Assembly: GCA_023436225.1 (NCBI GenBank)
Contig: JAEZKA010000035.1
Location: 62,001-126,000, forward strand
Direction of reading: 5' to 3'
Origin: Bacillota bacterium
Lineage (GTDB): Bacteria; Bacillota; Clostridia; Lachnospirales; Lachnospiraceae
DNA: 64,000 nt
Shown here: positions 8,089 through 17,637 of the stretch, piece after piece
Numbering within the stretch: the stretch's first letter is position 1
Layout of the letters: every line of letters begins with the position of its first letter
Made by a program: the position numbers and the translations under genes
The notes under the pieces: generated by a model
The model's input: the letters and a program-made list of their open reading frames with translations, nothing else
What the model was told of the DNA's origin: nothing
Databases searched by the model: none

Positions 8089-8715
8089 ATGTTTAAACAG
8101 ATGGAATTAAATTATAATTTTAACGCATTGGAGCCTTATATTGATGAACTAACCATGGTAACACACTATACTAAGCACCATGCTGCTTATACCAGTAATC
8201 TGAATGCAGCGCTGGAGAAAGCAACGGAGTTTGCCTATTCTTCGATCGAAGACCTATTCAAAAATCTCGATCAGATTTCTGACGAAGCATTGCGAGCAGC
8301 AATAAGAAATAATGGTGGTGGTTACTATAATCACAACCTATATTTTGCCACACTACAGCCTGGCGGTAGTAAGGAACCTAAGGGTGACTTGGCAAATCAG
8401 ATCTCTAAGGATTTTGGTGATTACACCATCCTCAAGGATAAACTGGCAAATGCCGGAGCGACCCGATTTGGTTCCGGTTGGGCTTGGTTATCAGCAAATA
8501 AAAAGGGTGAGCTCAAGGTATCCTCAAGTCCAAATCAGGATAATCCATTAATGGATAGTCAGAATGATTGGGTTCCTATCCTAGGTATCGACGTATGGGA
8601 ACACGCTTATTATCTGAAGTACAGGAACCTCCGCGCTGACTATATCAAAGCCTTCTTTGAATTAGTCAACTGGGATGTCGTTGCCGATAATTATTCCAGA
8701 GTAAAGGAAGCGTAG
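8089..8715 (+). CDS. sodA: Iron/manganese superoxide dismutase
   Basis: The 208-residue protein has the two SodFM domains. Metal ligands are the His in TKHHAAYTSN, the His in GGGYYNHNLYFATL, and the Asp and His of DVWEHAYYLKYRN. It converts superoxide to O2 and H2O2 in the cytoplasm. AAAGGAG lies upstream of the ATG. A likely promoter is TTGCAT at about 7992 with AATAAT 17 bp later. The position opposite a Rex regulator suggests a stress or redox context for this anaerobe. A strong terminator follows at 8766-8817. Confidence 0.93.
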   Translation: MFKQMELNYNFNALEPYIDELTMVTHYTKHHAAYTSNLNAALEKATEFAYSSIEDLFKNLDQISDEALRAAIRNNGGGYYNHNLYFATLQPGGSKEPKGDLANQISKDFGDYTILKDKLANAGATRFGSGWAWLSANKKGELKVSSSPNQDNPLMDSQNDWVPILGIDVWEHAYYLKYRNLRADYIKAFFELVNWDVVADNYSRVKEA

Positions 8716-8765
8716 GTAGTTTCATATAAAGACTGTATCATCGAAAAAAAAGAAGCCTTAAAAAT

Positions 8766-8817
8766 AAGATGGATAAGCTCCCTGTAATGCGCTGTGCTAG
8801 GGGAACTTATCCATCTT
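8766..8817. terminator. Bidirectional intrinsic terminator after sodA
   Basis: A 12-bp perfect stem (AAGATGGATAAG / CTTATCCATCTT) plus an inner CCC/GGG pair is followed by CTTTT on the plus strand and by a T-rich run on the minus strand. It separates sodA from the convergent YcxB-like gene. Confidence 0.85.
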
Positions 8818-8877
8818 CTTTTCCATGTAAATCAAAGATTGTATCATCATACGACTAATTCTTTATGCAACGACCCG

Positions 8878-9402
8878 TCATGTTTGCAATTTCAGCCGGT
8901 TAGCAGGAATACCTGCTCTGAAAATGCTTCTGATTTCACAGAATTCTTCTTCACCGACCATCTGTTTTTTCGGAAATACATAGACATGCTCTGTAGTTAC
9001 TAATATGTAAAATGCATGTTTCGTCTCTCTGACTCCGCTTATCTGATCAAAGACCACCTCAACAGACCCATTCTCTGTTTTTGCACGAATTCCTTTTTCA
9101 TTCATCTCAATCTGCTGTGTAAATGGTTTGATGCTTCCTCTCTTATAAAAGAGATAAAGTCTGTATTTGACAAACAATAGATTTACAATAACAAAAAACA
9201 GGATGCCTGCAATACCATAGCCAATACCGAATAGTATTGAATAGATGAATCGATTTGCCTGTGTCAGTTGTGTAAAGGCAACCATAAAGCTTATCATCAG
9301 AAAAATCATGACACTCATCCGAACGGTTTTTCTCCTCATACTGAACAGATTATAACGCTCATTATCTTTCATTCCAACCTCAAAGGTTTTATGATAATTC
9401 AT
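8878..9402 (-). CDS. YcxB-like membrane protein
   Basis: About 174 residues. Two hydrophobic segments (near residues 30-50 and 56-80) precede a soluble C-terminal part with GIRAKTENGSVEVVFDQISG and a conserved-looking VYVFPKKQM stretch, as in YcxB-domain proteins. The function of that family is unknown. The ATG at 9402 is preferred because GGAG is 6 nt upstream; two earlier in-frame ATGs are too close to it. It is the last gene before the terminator and follows the permease by 34 nt, so it may be a tail gene of the catabolic operon or stand alone. Confidence 0.7.
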   Translation of the reverse strand: MNYHKTFEVGMKDNERYNLFSMRRKTVRMSVMIFLMISFMVAFTQLTQANRFIYSILFGIGYGIAGILFFVIVNLLFVKYRLYLFYKRGSIKPFTQQIEMNEKGIRAKTENGSVEVVFDQISGVRETKHAFYILVTTEHVYVFPKKQMVGEEEFCEIRSIFRAGIPANRLKLQT

Positions 9403-9436
9403 CATGATCTCCATTCATTATTATACTATCTTTCCG

Positions 9437-10729
9437 TTATTTTACTTCATCCATGTTAAATTCATAATCCTTGCCCGGAAGGATAGCATTCACTATAATT
9501 CCGATAATAGCTGCAGATGCAAGACCTCCGAAGGTAAGTGTAGCAGAGCCAAGAGGAATCTGAATCGGGTAGGAATTGAATCCGAGACCACAGACAAGAA
9601 TAAGTGCCATGATAATAATATTTCTCATGTTCGTAAAGTCAATATTATTTACAACGATGGTACGAACACCGGTTGCAGATATCATACCATACAGGACAAT
9701 CGAAATACCGCCTATGATGGACCAAGGTATCGTATTGATAAATGCATCAAATATAGAAATAAAGGAAACCAGAATAGCGATGCAGGCTGCAATAAACATT
9801 ACCTTAGGATCATATACCTTTGTCAGTGCAACAACACCGGTATTCTCTGAATAGGTAGTATTAGCAGGGCCACCGATGACACCTGCCATGGAGGTTCCGA
9901 GACCATCTCCCAATAAGGTTCTGGTAAGACCGGGATCCGCGATAAAATTCTTGCCACAGGTAGCCCCGATTGCGGCGATATCTCCGATATGCTCTACAAT
10001 CGCAGCAACAGAGACTACTACAAAGGTCACAATTGCCGATATCTCAAATTTCGGAAGCATGAACGGAGGAACATCAAGTATTGATACCCCCTTCAGATTA
10101 GAAAAATCAATCCAGCTAAGTCCCAGGAAATTAGGATTGATCAAGGTAATAATACAACCAATTACATAAGCACCTAGAATACCGCAAAGAATTGGTATTA
10201 GCTTCAACATACCCTTTCCGAAAAGATTTACACATATAACAATTGCAATCGCAATAATTGCAAGGATCCAATTCCCTGCAGCACTGCTAACCGCGGTCGG
10301 TGCTAAGATAAGTCCAATTAAGATAATGATCGGGCCGGTTACTACAGGCGGAAATAGCTTCATAACCTTCTTTGGACCGAAGATAGCGAATAAGGCAGCC
10401 AGAACAACATAAACGAGACCGGCACATACTACACCGCCTGTTGCATAGGGCAGTTTTTCCGGATCACCGTTTGCAACTGAGGCAAACGCACCTAAGAATG
10501 CAAAAGATGAGCCGAGGAAAATCGGAACTTTTCTTTTTGTAATGATGAAGAACCAAATCGTTGCAATACCCGCTGAAAATAACGTAACCGAAACACTTAG
10601 TCCGGTAAGCAGGGGGACAAGTACGGTTGCACCAAACATGGCAAACACATGCTGGAGTCCAAGTATCATCATTTTACCAGTTCCAAGCTCCTTAAAACCA
10701 TCATAGATACCATCAACCTTTTTCTCCAT
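9437..10729 (-). CDS. Uracil/xanthine-type permease (NCS2 family)
   Basis: The 430-residue multi-spanning membrane protein has the NCS2 N-terminal signature QHVFAMFGATVLVP and the family's conserved central stretch with NTTYSENTGVVALTKVYDP. NCS2 carriers import uracil, xanthine, uric acid or other purines with protons. It lies 56 bp after the molybdenum hydroxylase large subunit on the same strand, so the likely cargo is the hydroxylase substrate. The sequence does not tell uracil (UraA-like) from xanthine (PbuX-like) specificity with certainty. The motif after TYSENTG is closer to UraA/PyrP than to xanthine carriers, a weak hint. Confidence 0.9.
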   Translation of the reverse strand: MEKKVDGIYDGFKELGTGKMMILGLQHVFAMFGATVLVPLLTGLSVSVTLFSAGIATIWFFIITKRKVPIFLGSSFAFLGAFASVANGDPEKLPYATGGVVCAGLVYVVLAALFAIFGPKKVMKLFPPVVTGPIIILIGLILAPTAVSSAAGNWILAIIAIAIVICVNLFGKGMLKLIPILCGILGAYVIGCIITLINPNFLGLSWIDFSNLKGVSILDVPPFMLPKFEISAIVTFVVVSVAAIVEHIGDIAAIGATCGKNFIADPGLTRTLLGDGLGTSMAGVIGGPANTTYSENTGVVALTKVYDPKVMFIAACIAILVSFISIFDAFINTIPWSIIGGISIVLYGMISATGVRTIVVNNIDFTNMRNIIIMALILVCGLGFNSYPIQIPLGSATLTFGGLASAAIIGIIVNAILPGKDYEFNMDEVK

Positions 10730-10785
10730 AGAATAACCTGTATGAAGTCATTCTTAATTCAGAATGCTCCAATACGCTCCTTTCC

Positions 10786-13125
10786 TCAACACATAATATT
10801 TTTTTCTTCCTTTTCCTTTAGTGCCTTTAATATATCCTCTGCTGTAATCGGCATCTTATGAAAACGTACACCGATCGCATTGTATATCGCATTTGCTATA
10901 CACGGAGCACCCGGGACCATTAGTGGTTCACCTACGCCACGCGCGCCATAAGGACCTGTAGGCTCTGCATGCTCCACATATCGTACGACCAACTCAGGAA
11001 TGTCATCCGCAGTAGGAATCTTATAATCAACGAAGCTCTTATTCATAACCTTTCCATCCTTCAGCTTGAGCTCCTCAAAAAGTGCCGTACCTAATGCCTG
11101 AACCATGGCACCTTCACTCTGAGTCGCAAAAAGTGTGGGATTTATTACCTTGCCTGCATCAAAGCAGGAAACCATTTTAAGTACCTTACATGCACCCGTA
11201 TCGGTGTCAATTTCGATTTCACATCCATTCACACCCATGGTCCAGAAGGCCGCCGGATGGTGTACCGCAACCCCAGTTTTCTTATCTGTCTTTATATTGT
11301 TCTCAAGTGTAAAGGAACCAACACCAATAGCCGGACCACCATAGCCACTACCATCGTCAAAGGATACTCCCAAAGCAAAATCAGAAATCGGAAGCCTTTT
11401 ATCGCGATAAATCTTGTGTACTACATAACCGTCCAAAAATTCTAGGTCTCTCTTAGCCGCACCCATCTTAAGCTGTGCAAGATTAAGTACCTTATCAATC
11501 AAATCTTCTGCCGCCAGCTTAACCGCATTACCGGCACAATAAGTCGTTCGGCTTGCAACTGTCTGCCATTCATAGGGTGTAACATCGGTATCCCCTGAGC
11601 AAAATGTAATTTGATCCGGTGATACGGAGAGAACTTCTGACGCAATCTGAACCAATACGGTAGAGGAGCCCTGACCTATCTCCTGCGCACTACTGAGCAA
11701 GAAGAAGGTACCGTCTTCATTCATACGAATAATTGCTGAAGAACCGGCATTGGTTGGCATGGACGGAGACTTCCATCCGGCTGCAATCCCTTTAGCACGG
11801 ATTTTGTGCGGCCCCGCAGGCTCAGATGGTGTATCATAATCGATTTCTTTCACAACCTGGTCAATACAATCCAGAAGGCCAGCTACCTCCATCTTCTCTC
11901 CCATACCTGTAAAACCACCCGGTCTTATACCGTTAAGTCGCCTTATCTCAACCGGTGACAAACCGACCTTTTCAGCTATCATATCCATATTTTGTTCTAT
12001 GGCAAAGTGGATTTCACACATACCGAAGCCTCTGTAAGGGCCTCCGACAGGATGATTCGTATATACGCAATAACTGTCCGTCCATACATTATCAATATCA
12101 TAGGGACCGGCTGATGCCCACCCGCCTGCCTTAGTAATATTGACACCGTATTCTGTATAAGCTCCTCCATCCCATATAAATTGATTATGAAGTGCAATAA
12201 TCTTACCATCCTTACGAACCCCGGCTTTTATTATTGCATGCATGCCCTGACGGACATATGCATTCACAAACTCATCTTCACGGGAATAAACAAGCTTAAC
12301 TGGGCGTCCCTGACAATGCTTTGCTAATGGAATAACGATACCCTCTAATGTTGTTCCTGCCTTCGATCCGAAACCACCTCCAACGGTAGGTGCAATCACG
12401 CGAATTTTATTAAGCGGCATGGCAAAGGCTACAGATAAGGCCTGTCGTACAGCATAAGGCGATTGGCAGCTTGACCAGACAGTCAGCTTTCCATTGGCTT
12501 CGTACTTTGCAACCGTTGCATGAGGCTCCAATGGAACATGCTGTACATGCGGAACATAGAATGTATTCTCAAAAATATAATCTGCTTCCAAAAAAGCCTT
12601 CTCTGCATCTCCCTTTCGCAAAACATAGTGATGGGAAATATTAGTTCCCTTTTCCGGGAAAAAGATTGGTGCCACCTTATAAGTATGTAAATCGGGGTGA
12701 ATTAAAGGTGCGCCCGGTTTCATTCCTTCCACCGCATTGGTAACAGCGGGAAGCTCTTCGTATTCCACCTTAATCAGATCACAGGCCTGTCTGGCTATCT
12801 CCGGTGTCTCTGCTGCTACTGCTGCTACAGCCTCTCCCATATATTTTGCCGTGTCCCCTACTTTAGCCATAAAATATCGATCTTCCAGATATAGACCCGC
12901 ACGATTCGGATACTCGTCACCGGTAATTACGGATCTGACCCCGGGCAGCTTTATAGCTTCAGAGATATCAATAGAGAGAATTCTTGCGTGAGCATATGGA
13001 CTTCTTACACACCCTGCATAAAGCATTCTGGATAGTCGTATATCATCTACATACTCCGCAGCGCCTGTCACCTTCATGATGGCGTCTTTCCTGTCATAGG
13101 ATTTACCAACATGCTTTAATTCCAT
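10786..13125 (-). CDS. xdhA: Molybdenum hydroxylase large subunit (xanthine dehydrogenase XdhA-like, molybdopterin-binding)
   Basis: This 779-residue protein is the Mo-cofactor subunit of a xanthine dehydrogenase-family enzyme. It shows HVPLEPHATVAKYE in the substrate pocket region, GGGFGSKAGT near residue 250, PYRGFGMCEIHFAIEQ with the Arg that faces the substrate in XDH relatives, the cofactor loop QEIGQGSSTVLVQIASE, and the catalytic-Glu motif GARGVGEPLMVPGAP near the C terminus. It hydroxylates an aromatic N-heterocycle or aldehyde using water. It overlaps xdhC by 10 nt. Family members act on xanthine, nicotinate, uracil, CO and others; the true substrate is not known here, and the label XdhA is by family. 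Confidence 0.88.
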   Translation of the reverse strand: MELKHVGKSYDRKDAIMKVTGAAEYVDDIRLSRMLYAGCVRSPYAHARILSIDISEAIKLPGVRSVITGDEYPNRAGLYLEDRYFMAKVGDTAKYMGEAVAAVAAETPEIARQACDLIKVEYEELPAVTNAVEGMKPGAPLIHPDLHTYKVAPIFFPEKGTNISHHYVLRKGDAEKAFLEADYIFENTFYVPHVQHVPLEPHATVAKYEANGKLTVWSSCQSPYAVRQALSVAFAMPLNKIRVIAPTVGGGFGSKAGTTLEGIVIPLAKHCQGRPVKLVYSREDEFVNAYVRQGMHAIIKAGVRKDGKIIALHNQFIWDGGAYTEYGVNITKAGGWASAGPYDIDNVWTDSYCVYTNHPVGGPYRGFGMCEIHFAIEQNMDMIAEKVGLSPVEIRRLNGIRPGGFTGMGEKMEVAGLLDCIDQVVKEIDYDTPSEPAGPHKIRAKGIAAGWKSPSMPTNAGSSAIIRMNEDGTFFLLSSAQEIGQGSSTVLVQIASEVLSVSPDQITFCSGDTDVTPYEWQTVASRTTYCAGNAVKLAAEDLIDKVLNLAQLKMGAAKRDLEFLDGYVVHKIYRDKRLPISDFALGVSFDDGSGYGGPAIGVGSFTLENNIKTDKKTGVAVHHPAAFWTMGVNGCEIEIDTDTGACKVLKMVSCFDAGKVINPTLFATQSEGAMVQALGTALFEELKLKDGKVMNKSFVDYKIPTADDIPELVVRYVEHAEPTGPYGARGVGEPLMVPGAPCIANAIYNAIGVRFHKMPITAEDILKALKEKEEKNIMC

Positions 13126-13604
13126 TGTTGTCCACCTCCTCCGAGTACCTCAGCTGTCTCCTCGATTGCTTCAATAATACGGGCATATCCGGTACATCTA
13201 CAGAGATTCCCGACAATTGCGGTCTTAATGTCATCTCTGGTGGGATGCGGATTCTCCTGCAACAATGCGGTTCCAGACATAATGAAACCCGGAGTACAAA
13301 AGCCACATTGCAGGGCAGAGTGCTTTATGAATTGTCTTTGTAATTCGGTCAGTTCACCGTCCTTAGCAAGTCCTTCAATGGTTGTGATATGCATTCCATC
13401 AAGCTCGGGAGCAAGCACCAGACATGCATTCAACGGCTTCCCATCGACAATTACAGTACATGCACCACATTCTCCAGCCCCACAGCCTTCCTTGGTTCCG
13501 GTGAGGCACAAATCTTCTCGCAGTACATTCAGCATGGTCCTGTTCGCATCCACATAAAGCTCAACCGGGTCGTCGTTAATAAAGAAGTTCACTTTATATC
13601 TCAT
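13116..13604 (-). CDS. xdhC: Molybdenum hydroxylase 2Fe-2S subunit (XdhC/CoxS-like)
   Basis: The 162-residue subunit has the plant-type cluster GTKEGCGAGECGACTVIVDG and the second, family-specific cluster LQCGFCTPGFIMSG with GNLCRCTGYARIIEA. It carries electrons from the Mo centre to FAD. The start overlaps xdhB by 4 nt and the end overlaps xdhA by 10 nt, so the three subunits are translationally coupled. Confidence 0.93.
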   Translation of the reverse strand: MRYKVNFFINDDPVELYVDANRTMLNVLREDLCLTGTKEGCGAGECGACTVIVDGKPLNACLVLAPELDGMHITTIEGLAKDGELTELQRQFIKHSALQCGFCTPGFIMSGTALLQENPHPTRDDIKTAIVGNLCRCTGYARIIEAIEETAEVLGGGGQQWN

Positions 13605-14452
13605 GATACGGCACCTCCTTGCATCAGCTGCTCCAGGCTGCGTCTTACAGTAACCTCTACAACGTCATAACGGTATTCCTTCGATGCCCTGACATCACTG
13701 ATCGGCGACACTTCCGTTCGGGCTAGCTTCGCTGCTTCCTCAATCAGCTCAGAAGTTATTGGCTTACCTTTTAACAATACTTCTGTCTTCATCAATCTGA
13801 TCGGAGTAGGTGCAACCGCACCAAAGGCGATTCGAATACTATCACCCAGCTTAAGAACCGTTGCACAGATTGTGGCTAGATCGACTTCCTTACGTCTTGA
13901 TATTTTTGTAAAGATACCTTCTGCACCTTCGGTATAAGGGACTTTGATACCAACAATAATCTCATCCGGCTGTAATGAGGTTCTTCTTACAAAGGTGATG
14001 AATTCAGAAATAGGTACCTCACGTTCACCATTACTTCCGACAATACATACTTTTGCTTCACATACATAAAGCGGTGTTCCCGTATCACATAATGGAGAGG
14101 CATTCGCAATATTTCCAACCAACGTTGCACGATTACGTACCTGTTTACTTCCTACGGAATATGCTGCCTCCTTAAGATACGGATAATACTTTGTAACTTC
14201 TTCATTGTCTCCAAGTTCATTCATTGTAACGCAGGCACCGATATAAAGTCCCTCTTCCTTGTTAAATGTAAGCTTTTTCAACTCAGGAATATGCTTAATA
14301 TCGATCACAAACTCGGGTGCGATAAGGTGATCTCGAAGCTGGATTATAATATCTGTTCCGCCGTTTAACAAAACAGATTTTCCTTCGTATGTCTGTCGAA
14401 GGAGTACCGCTTCTTCTACTGTCTCTGGCCTCAAATACTCAAATTCTCTCAT
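13601..14452 (-). CDS. xdhB: Molybdenum hydroxylase FAD-binding subunit (XdhB/CoxM-like)
   Basis: The 283-residue subunit has the FAD-binding PCMH fold with LNGGTDIIIQLRDH and NIANASPLCDTGTPLYVCEA, and a C-terminal CO-dehydrogenase flavoprotein domain. It transfers electrons from the 2Fe-2S clusters to NAD+ or another acceptor. GGAGGG precedes the ATG. The 137-nt gap to the upstream membrane protein is AT-rich and could hold an internal promoter, but I see no convincing one. Confidence 0.92.
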   Translation of the reverse strand: MREFEYLRPETVEEAVLLRQTYEGKSVLLNGGTDIIIQLRDHLIAPEFVIDIKHIPELKKLTFNKEEGLYIGACVTMNELGDNEEVTKYYPYLKEAAYSVGSKQVRNRATLVGNIANASPLCDTGTPLYVCEAKVCIVGSNGEREVPISEFITFVRRTSLQPDEIIVGIKVPYTEGAEGIFTKISRRKEVDLATICATVLKLGDSIRIAFGAVAPTPIRLMKTEVLLKGKPITSELIEEAAKLARTEVSPISDVRASKEYRYDVVEVTVRRSLEQLMQGGAVS

Positions 14453-14589
14453 TTGACCCTCCTAACATATATTAATTAGCCACTGGACATTAAGAAAACG
14501 CATGCTGCATATCAAACTCAAGATTTATTTAAAACAATCTATTTAACTCTTATCTATTATTTATTTTTGAATACTCCAATCCTATGTAA

Positions 14590-15174
14590 TTATTGAATAA
14601 GCAAACTCCCTCTTGCATCATTACTCATAATCGACGAAAGGGTCGTATTACGAATAAAGTCTTGTTTATGAAGGAAGAAATGAAAATTTTCCACATCCTC
14701 CAAGGTATGTATAACAGAATAATCCTTCAAGGCACTAAAGGAAATATTGGCGATATCGTAGATGCGATTTAACGCCGAATTATACTTCTTCTCAATCATA
14801 TTAATCGAAGTAAGATATTGCTGCGCCCCATCCCTTTTAATATGCATTGTTTGAAAGCGTTCAAGAACAAATACATCAATGCCTTTTTGAAATAGTCTTT
14901 GAAGAGCTTCGGGTTGTTCCTCAAGGGGTGCCAGCTTGACAGGAACCCCCTTTGAGCTCTTTATTTCCCTACCTCTGCTATCAACCATTGTCATGATGGA
15001 ATACTTCAGCTTTTCATCCTGTAGTTGGATATCGAGGATATGATCCGATGCCTCTATAAATGCTTTACCGAATTCATCTGTAAATACCTGGACACGTTTT
15101 TCCCGCACACCGGACATCCAAAATATCACGACTACGATACCTGCAACCAGCAGCATAGGCAATAGCTTCTCCAT
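14590..15174 (-). CDS. Membrane-anchored protein of unknown function in the catabolic operon
   Basis: I do not recognise this 194-residue protein. It has one N-terminal hydrophobic segment (residues ~4-22, LLPMLLVAGIVVVIFWMSG) and then a soluble, charged domain with mixed helix/strand character (EKRVQVFTDEFGKAFIEA, ALNRIYDIANISFSALKDY). With no lipobox it is likely a single-pass anchored protein; its orientation is unclear. It sits 70 nt after the cyclase gene and before xdhB in the same direction. A role as sensor, chaperone or tether of the hydroxylase is speculation. Confidence 0.6.
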   Translation of the reverse strand: MEKLLPMLLVAGIVVVIFWMSGVREKRVQVFTDEFGKAFIEASDHILDIQLQDEKLKYSIMTMVDSRGREIKSSKGVPVKLAPLEEQPEALQRLFQKGIDVFVLERFQTMHIKRDGAQQYLTSINMIEKKYNSALNRIYDIANISFSALKDYSVIHTLEDVENFHFFLHKQDFIRNTTLSSIMSNDARGSLLIQ

Positions 15175-15244
15175 AATACCCCCAATCCCTCAAGCGACAC
15201 TGCAGACCATATAATTTGGAATAATTAAGTTATTTATTCTAATA

Positions 15245-16045
15245 TTATACATCCTCAAAGCCATCAAAAGCTACTATTCTTGCAATACAACTTTCGCCAT
15301 CAACCAACTTCCATGGGAAGCAGCCTATTACGACACGCTTATTGCTAAGCTTATCAATCTCACCACCAAGACATTCAGCATGAATGGCCTCGTATGGCTT
15401 ACAGAATAACTCGATATGCATTGCCTGATAATGCTCCGGCCAAGGATATACCTCATCGAGACTCTTTCCATAGCGTTCCCTGAATAATTTATCGCATTTG
15501 GCAGCCTCCATCGGTTCCCAATCACGTATCTTGGTATTCATCGGGTGATCTGCACTTCCGCAGTCAACACCTAACCAGCGCAGCTTCTTGTCTTGAACCC
15601 AATTAATAAAATCAAGACTTGGCCCCGGATGGCGAAGCATATAGCGTCTCTCATCTGCGGTAGGCTGATCCCATCCATACTTATGATAGCCGGTATTGAT
15701 GATTAGAATATCTCCTTCCTTCACTTCAACTCTTTTCTCAATATCCTCCGGTGTATAGATACCAAAATCCTCTGCCTGATCTGACAAATCTACCACTACA
15801 CCGGGATGGCAAAGCTTTGTTAATTCCAGAGAAGCCATATCACGCCCTGAAGTATCAAAATGCAGAGGCCCATCCAGATGGGTTCCCACATGATTACTAT
15901 GGGTGATCAATTGTCCATTGGCTCCATTCGGGGAGAGACGTTTAAAGAACTTCATCTGAAGGGGCTCATAGGTAGGCCACGGCGGTGTATTGATTCCAAT
16001 CGGGATTGATAGCTCATACATGGTAATATCTGACCATTTACTCAT
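15245..16045 (-). CDS. Cyclase-family metal-dependent hydrolase (kynurenine formamidase / isatin hydrolase-like)
   Basis: The 266-residue protein matches the cyclase family. Its signature is SNHVGTHLDGPLHFD, the Mn/Zn-binding HxGTHxDxPxH pattern, with further metal or acid residues near VDCGSADHP. Members hydrolyse amide bonds, for example N-formylkynurenine or the isatin ring. Start: GGAGG eight bases before ATG. It lies between the DUF1116 gene and the membrane protein. Within this operon it may open a ring or cleave an acyl-amide intermediate made after hydroxylation. A substrate cannot be assigned. Confidence 0.82.
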   Translation of the reverse strand: MSKWSDITMYELSIPIGINTPPWPTYEPLQMKFFKRLSPNGANGQLITHSNHVGTHLDGPLHFDTSGRDMASLELTKLCHPGVVVDLSDQAEDFGIYTPEDIEKRVEVKEGDILIINTGYHKYGWDQPTADERRYMLRHPGPSLDFINWVQDKKLRWLGVDCGSADHPMNTKIRDWEPMEAAKCDKLFRERYGKSLDEVYPWPEHYQAMHIELFCKPYEAIHAECLGGEIDKLSNKRVVIGCFPWKLVDGESCIARIVAFDGFEDV

Positions 16046-16122
16046 AATTCATACCTCCATCTTTTTATTATAAATAATATATTGCAAATTTTACCGTTTC
16101 ATTATGTCGTATAAAAGTACGG

Positions 16123-17568
16123 TCATCTTTCCTGGAAAATATTCTGGGACCACAGGGCAGCACAGGCCTGAAGGGCTTTCTTAAAGCATTCCTGCGGTGG
16201 ATGGACAATTCCCGCTCCAACCTGACCTACACCGGCATCCTTATGTGCTATTCCGGTATTAATGATCGGCCGGATTCCTGTCTCAAGTACCTTGATCAGA
16301 TCAATCGCGGTAGGACCGCCTCTGAAGTCAAGTACCGGAATTTTATAAGCAGAGCCTTCTCCAACCGTTATCTCATACATCTGCTTTGTATAATTGATGG
16401 CATCGGATACCTGACCACCGACAAATTGTACAATTGCAGGAGCAGCAGCCATACAAAAGCCTCCAATTCCTGCGGTCTCCGTAATACAGGAATCTCCCAT
16501 ATCCCTTGCTGCATCATCTTCAGTGAAGCCCGGAAACAATAGTCCCTCCACCTTCTCTGCCGGACCGGTGAGCCATACATCCTTTCCAAGACCTGCAATT
16601 CGGATACCAAAATCGGTACCGTTACGGCTCATGGTAGCCAGAACGGTGCTATATTCAATGTCAAGAACAGGATCCATCGTACACTTGCAGGCCGGCATCG
16701 ATATATTCAGGAAGGTGTGGTCATTACCATTAATAAACTTAAGTGCGTCAATCTTCCATTGATCCGGAAGCTTTGCTGCCAAAATAGCCGGAGTCAGCTC
16801 ACGGAACAACAGTGAGGTTCCTGCTTTATTCCGATTATGACCTTCATCTCCCATCTGAAGGATCTGGGCAAGTATTATCTTAATATCAATCTCGCCTTTG
16901 ATTTCCATTCCGGCCTTCAATACCGGATACAAAACCTCCTTCATCCACCGAAGCCTGGATAATACCTCCTCATCAAAGGCACCAAAGCGAAGAACCTTAC
17001 CCAGCCCTTCATTCAAGGTGCAATAAGCGCGATTACCGAAGGTCTTATTCTCCAGTATCCATACCGGCATAGAGTAGGTGATTACACCTGCCATAGGTCC
17101 TACTGCATCATGCATATGACAGGGGTCAAATTTAATTCTTCCGGATGCTGCCAGGATTTCTGCCTCCGAAAGGTCTGCTGCTAGTCCTTCGTATACCAGA
17201 CCGCCTCGAACCGCACCCTTTTGAGGTCCGCACATACGGTCCCAGGTGATTGGCGGACCTGCATGGAGAATGGTTTCCTTCGTCATGCCCGGAATGACTT
17301 CACCGGCGATTCCGAGTCCCACCAAAGTTGGTTGAGCCGTAAGTATTCTGTGCAACGCTTCTTTGTTCGCCTTATCAATTTTAGTGGAAAGCTCCGGTTT
17401 ATGTAACAGCTTGAGGTAGGCGGCTGCTTCCTTATCACCGCCGGCAACCGGCTTCCAATCGACATGAACCACCGGCTTCCCTTGCTTCTTTAAATCCTGA
17501 TAAAATGATTCTATTCCTAAATTAACTACATGCAGGTCCTTCCCGAATAATTCATTTAATTTATCCAT
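16123..17568 (-). CDS. allG: DUF1116 protein, AllG/YlbE-like subunit of putative oxamate carbamoyltransferase
   Basis: The ~481-residue protein belongs to the DUF1116 family (E. coli YlbE/YahG) with stretches such as HAGPPITWDRMCGPQKGAVR and DDAARDMGDSCITETAGIGG. E. coli FdrA, YlbE and YlbF (renamed AllF, AllG, AllH) were reported to make oxamate carbamoyltransferase, releasing carbamoyl phosphate in allantoin breakdown. All three partners are adjacent here. Start choice is uncertain: the ATG at 17568 (MDKLNELFGKDLHVV) suits the family, while in-frame ATGs at 17580 and further upstream exist and none has an ideal ribosome site. No carbamate kinase gene lies in the window. Confidence 0.8.
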   Translation of the reverse strand: MDKLNELFGKDLHVVNLGIESFYQDLKKQGKPVVHVDWKPVAGGDKEAAAYLKLLHKPELSTKIDKANKEALHRILTAQPTLVGLGIAGEVIPGMTKETILHAGPPITWDRMCGPQKGAVRGGLVYEGLAADLSEAEILAASGRIKFDPCHMHDAVGPMAGVITYSMPVWILENKTFGNRAYCTLNEGLGKVLRFGAFDEEVLSRLRWMKEVLYPVLKAGMEIKGEIDIKIILAQILQMGDEGHNRNKAGTSLLFRELTPAILAAKLPDQWKIDALKFINGNDHTFLNISMPACKCTMDPVLDIEYSTVLATMSRNGTDFGIRIAGLGKDVWLTGPAEKVEGLLFPGFTEDDAARDMGDSCITETAGIGGFCMAAAPAIVQFVGGQVSDAINYTKQMYEITVGEGSAYKIPVLDFRGGPTAIDLIKVLETGIRPIINTGIAHKDAGVGQVGAGIVHPPQECFKKALQACAALWSQNIFQER

Positions 17569-17637
17569 GCTGATAACCATGCCTTTCTCATAGCCTGAAG
17601 GCATACCCAACAGGCTTAAAATTACCGTTTGAACGGC

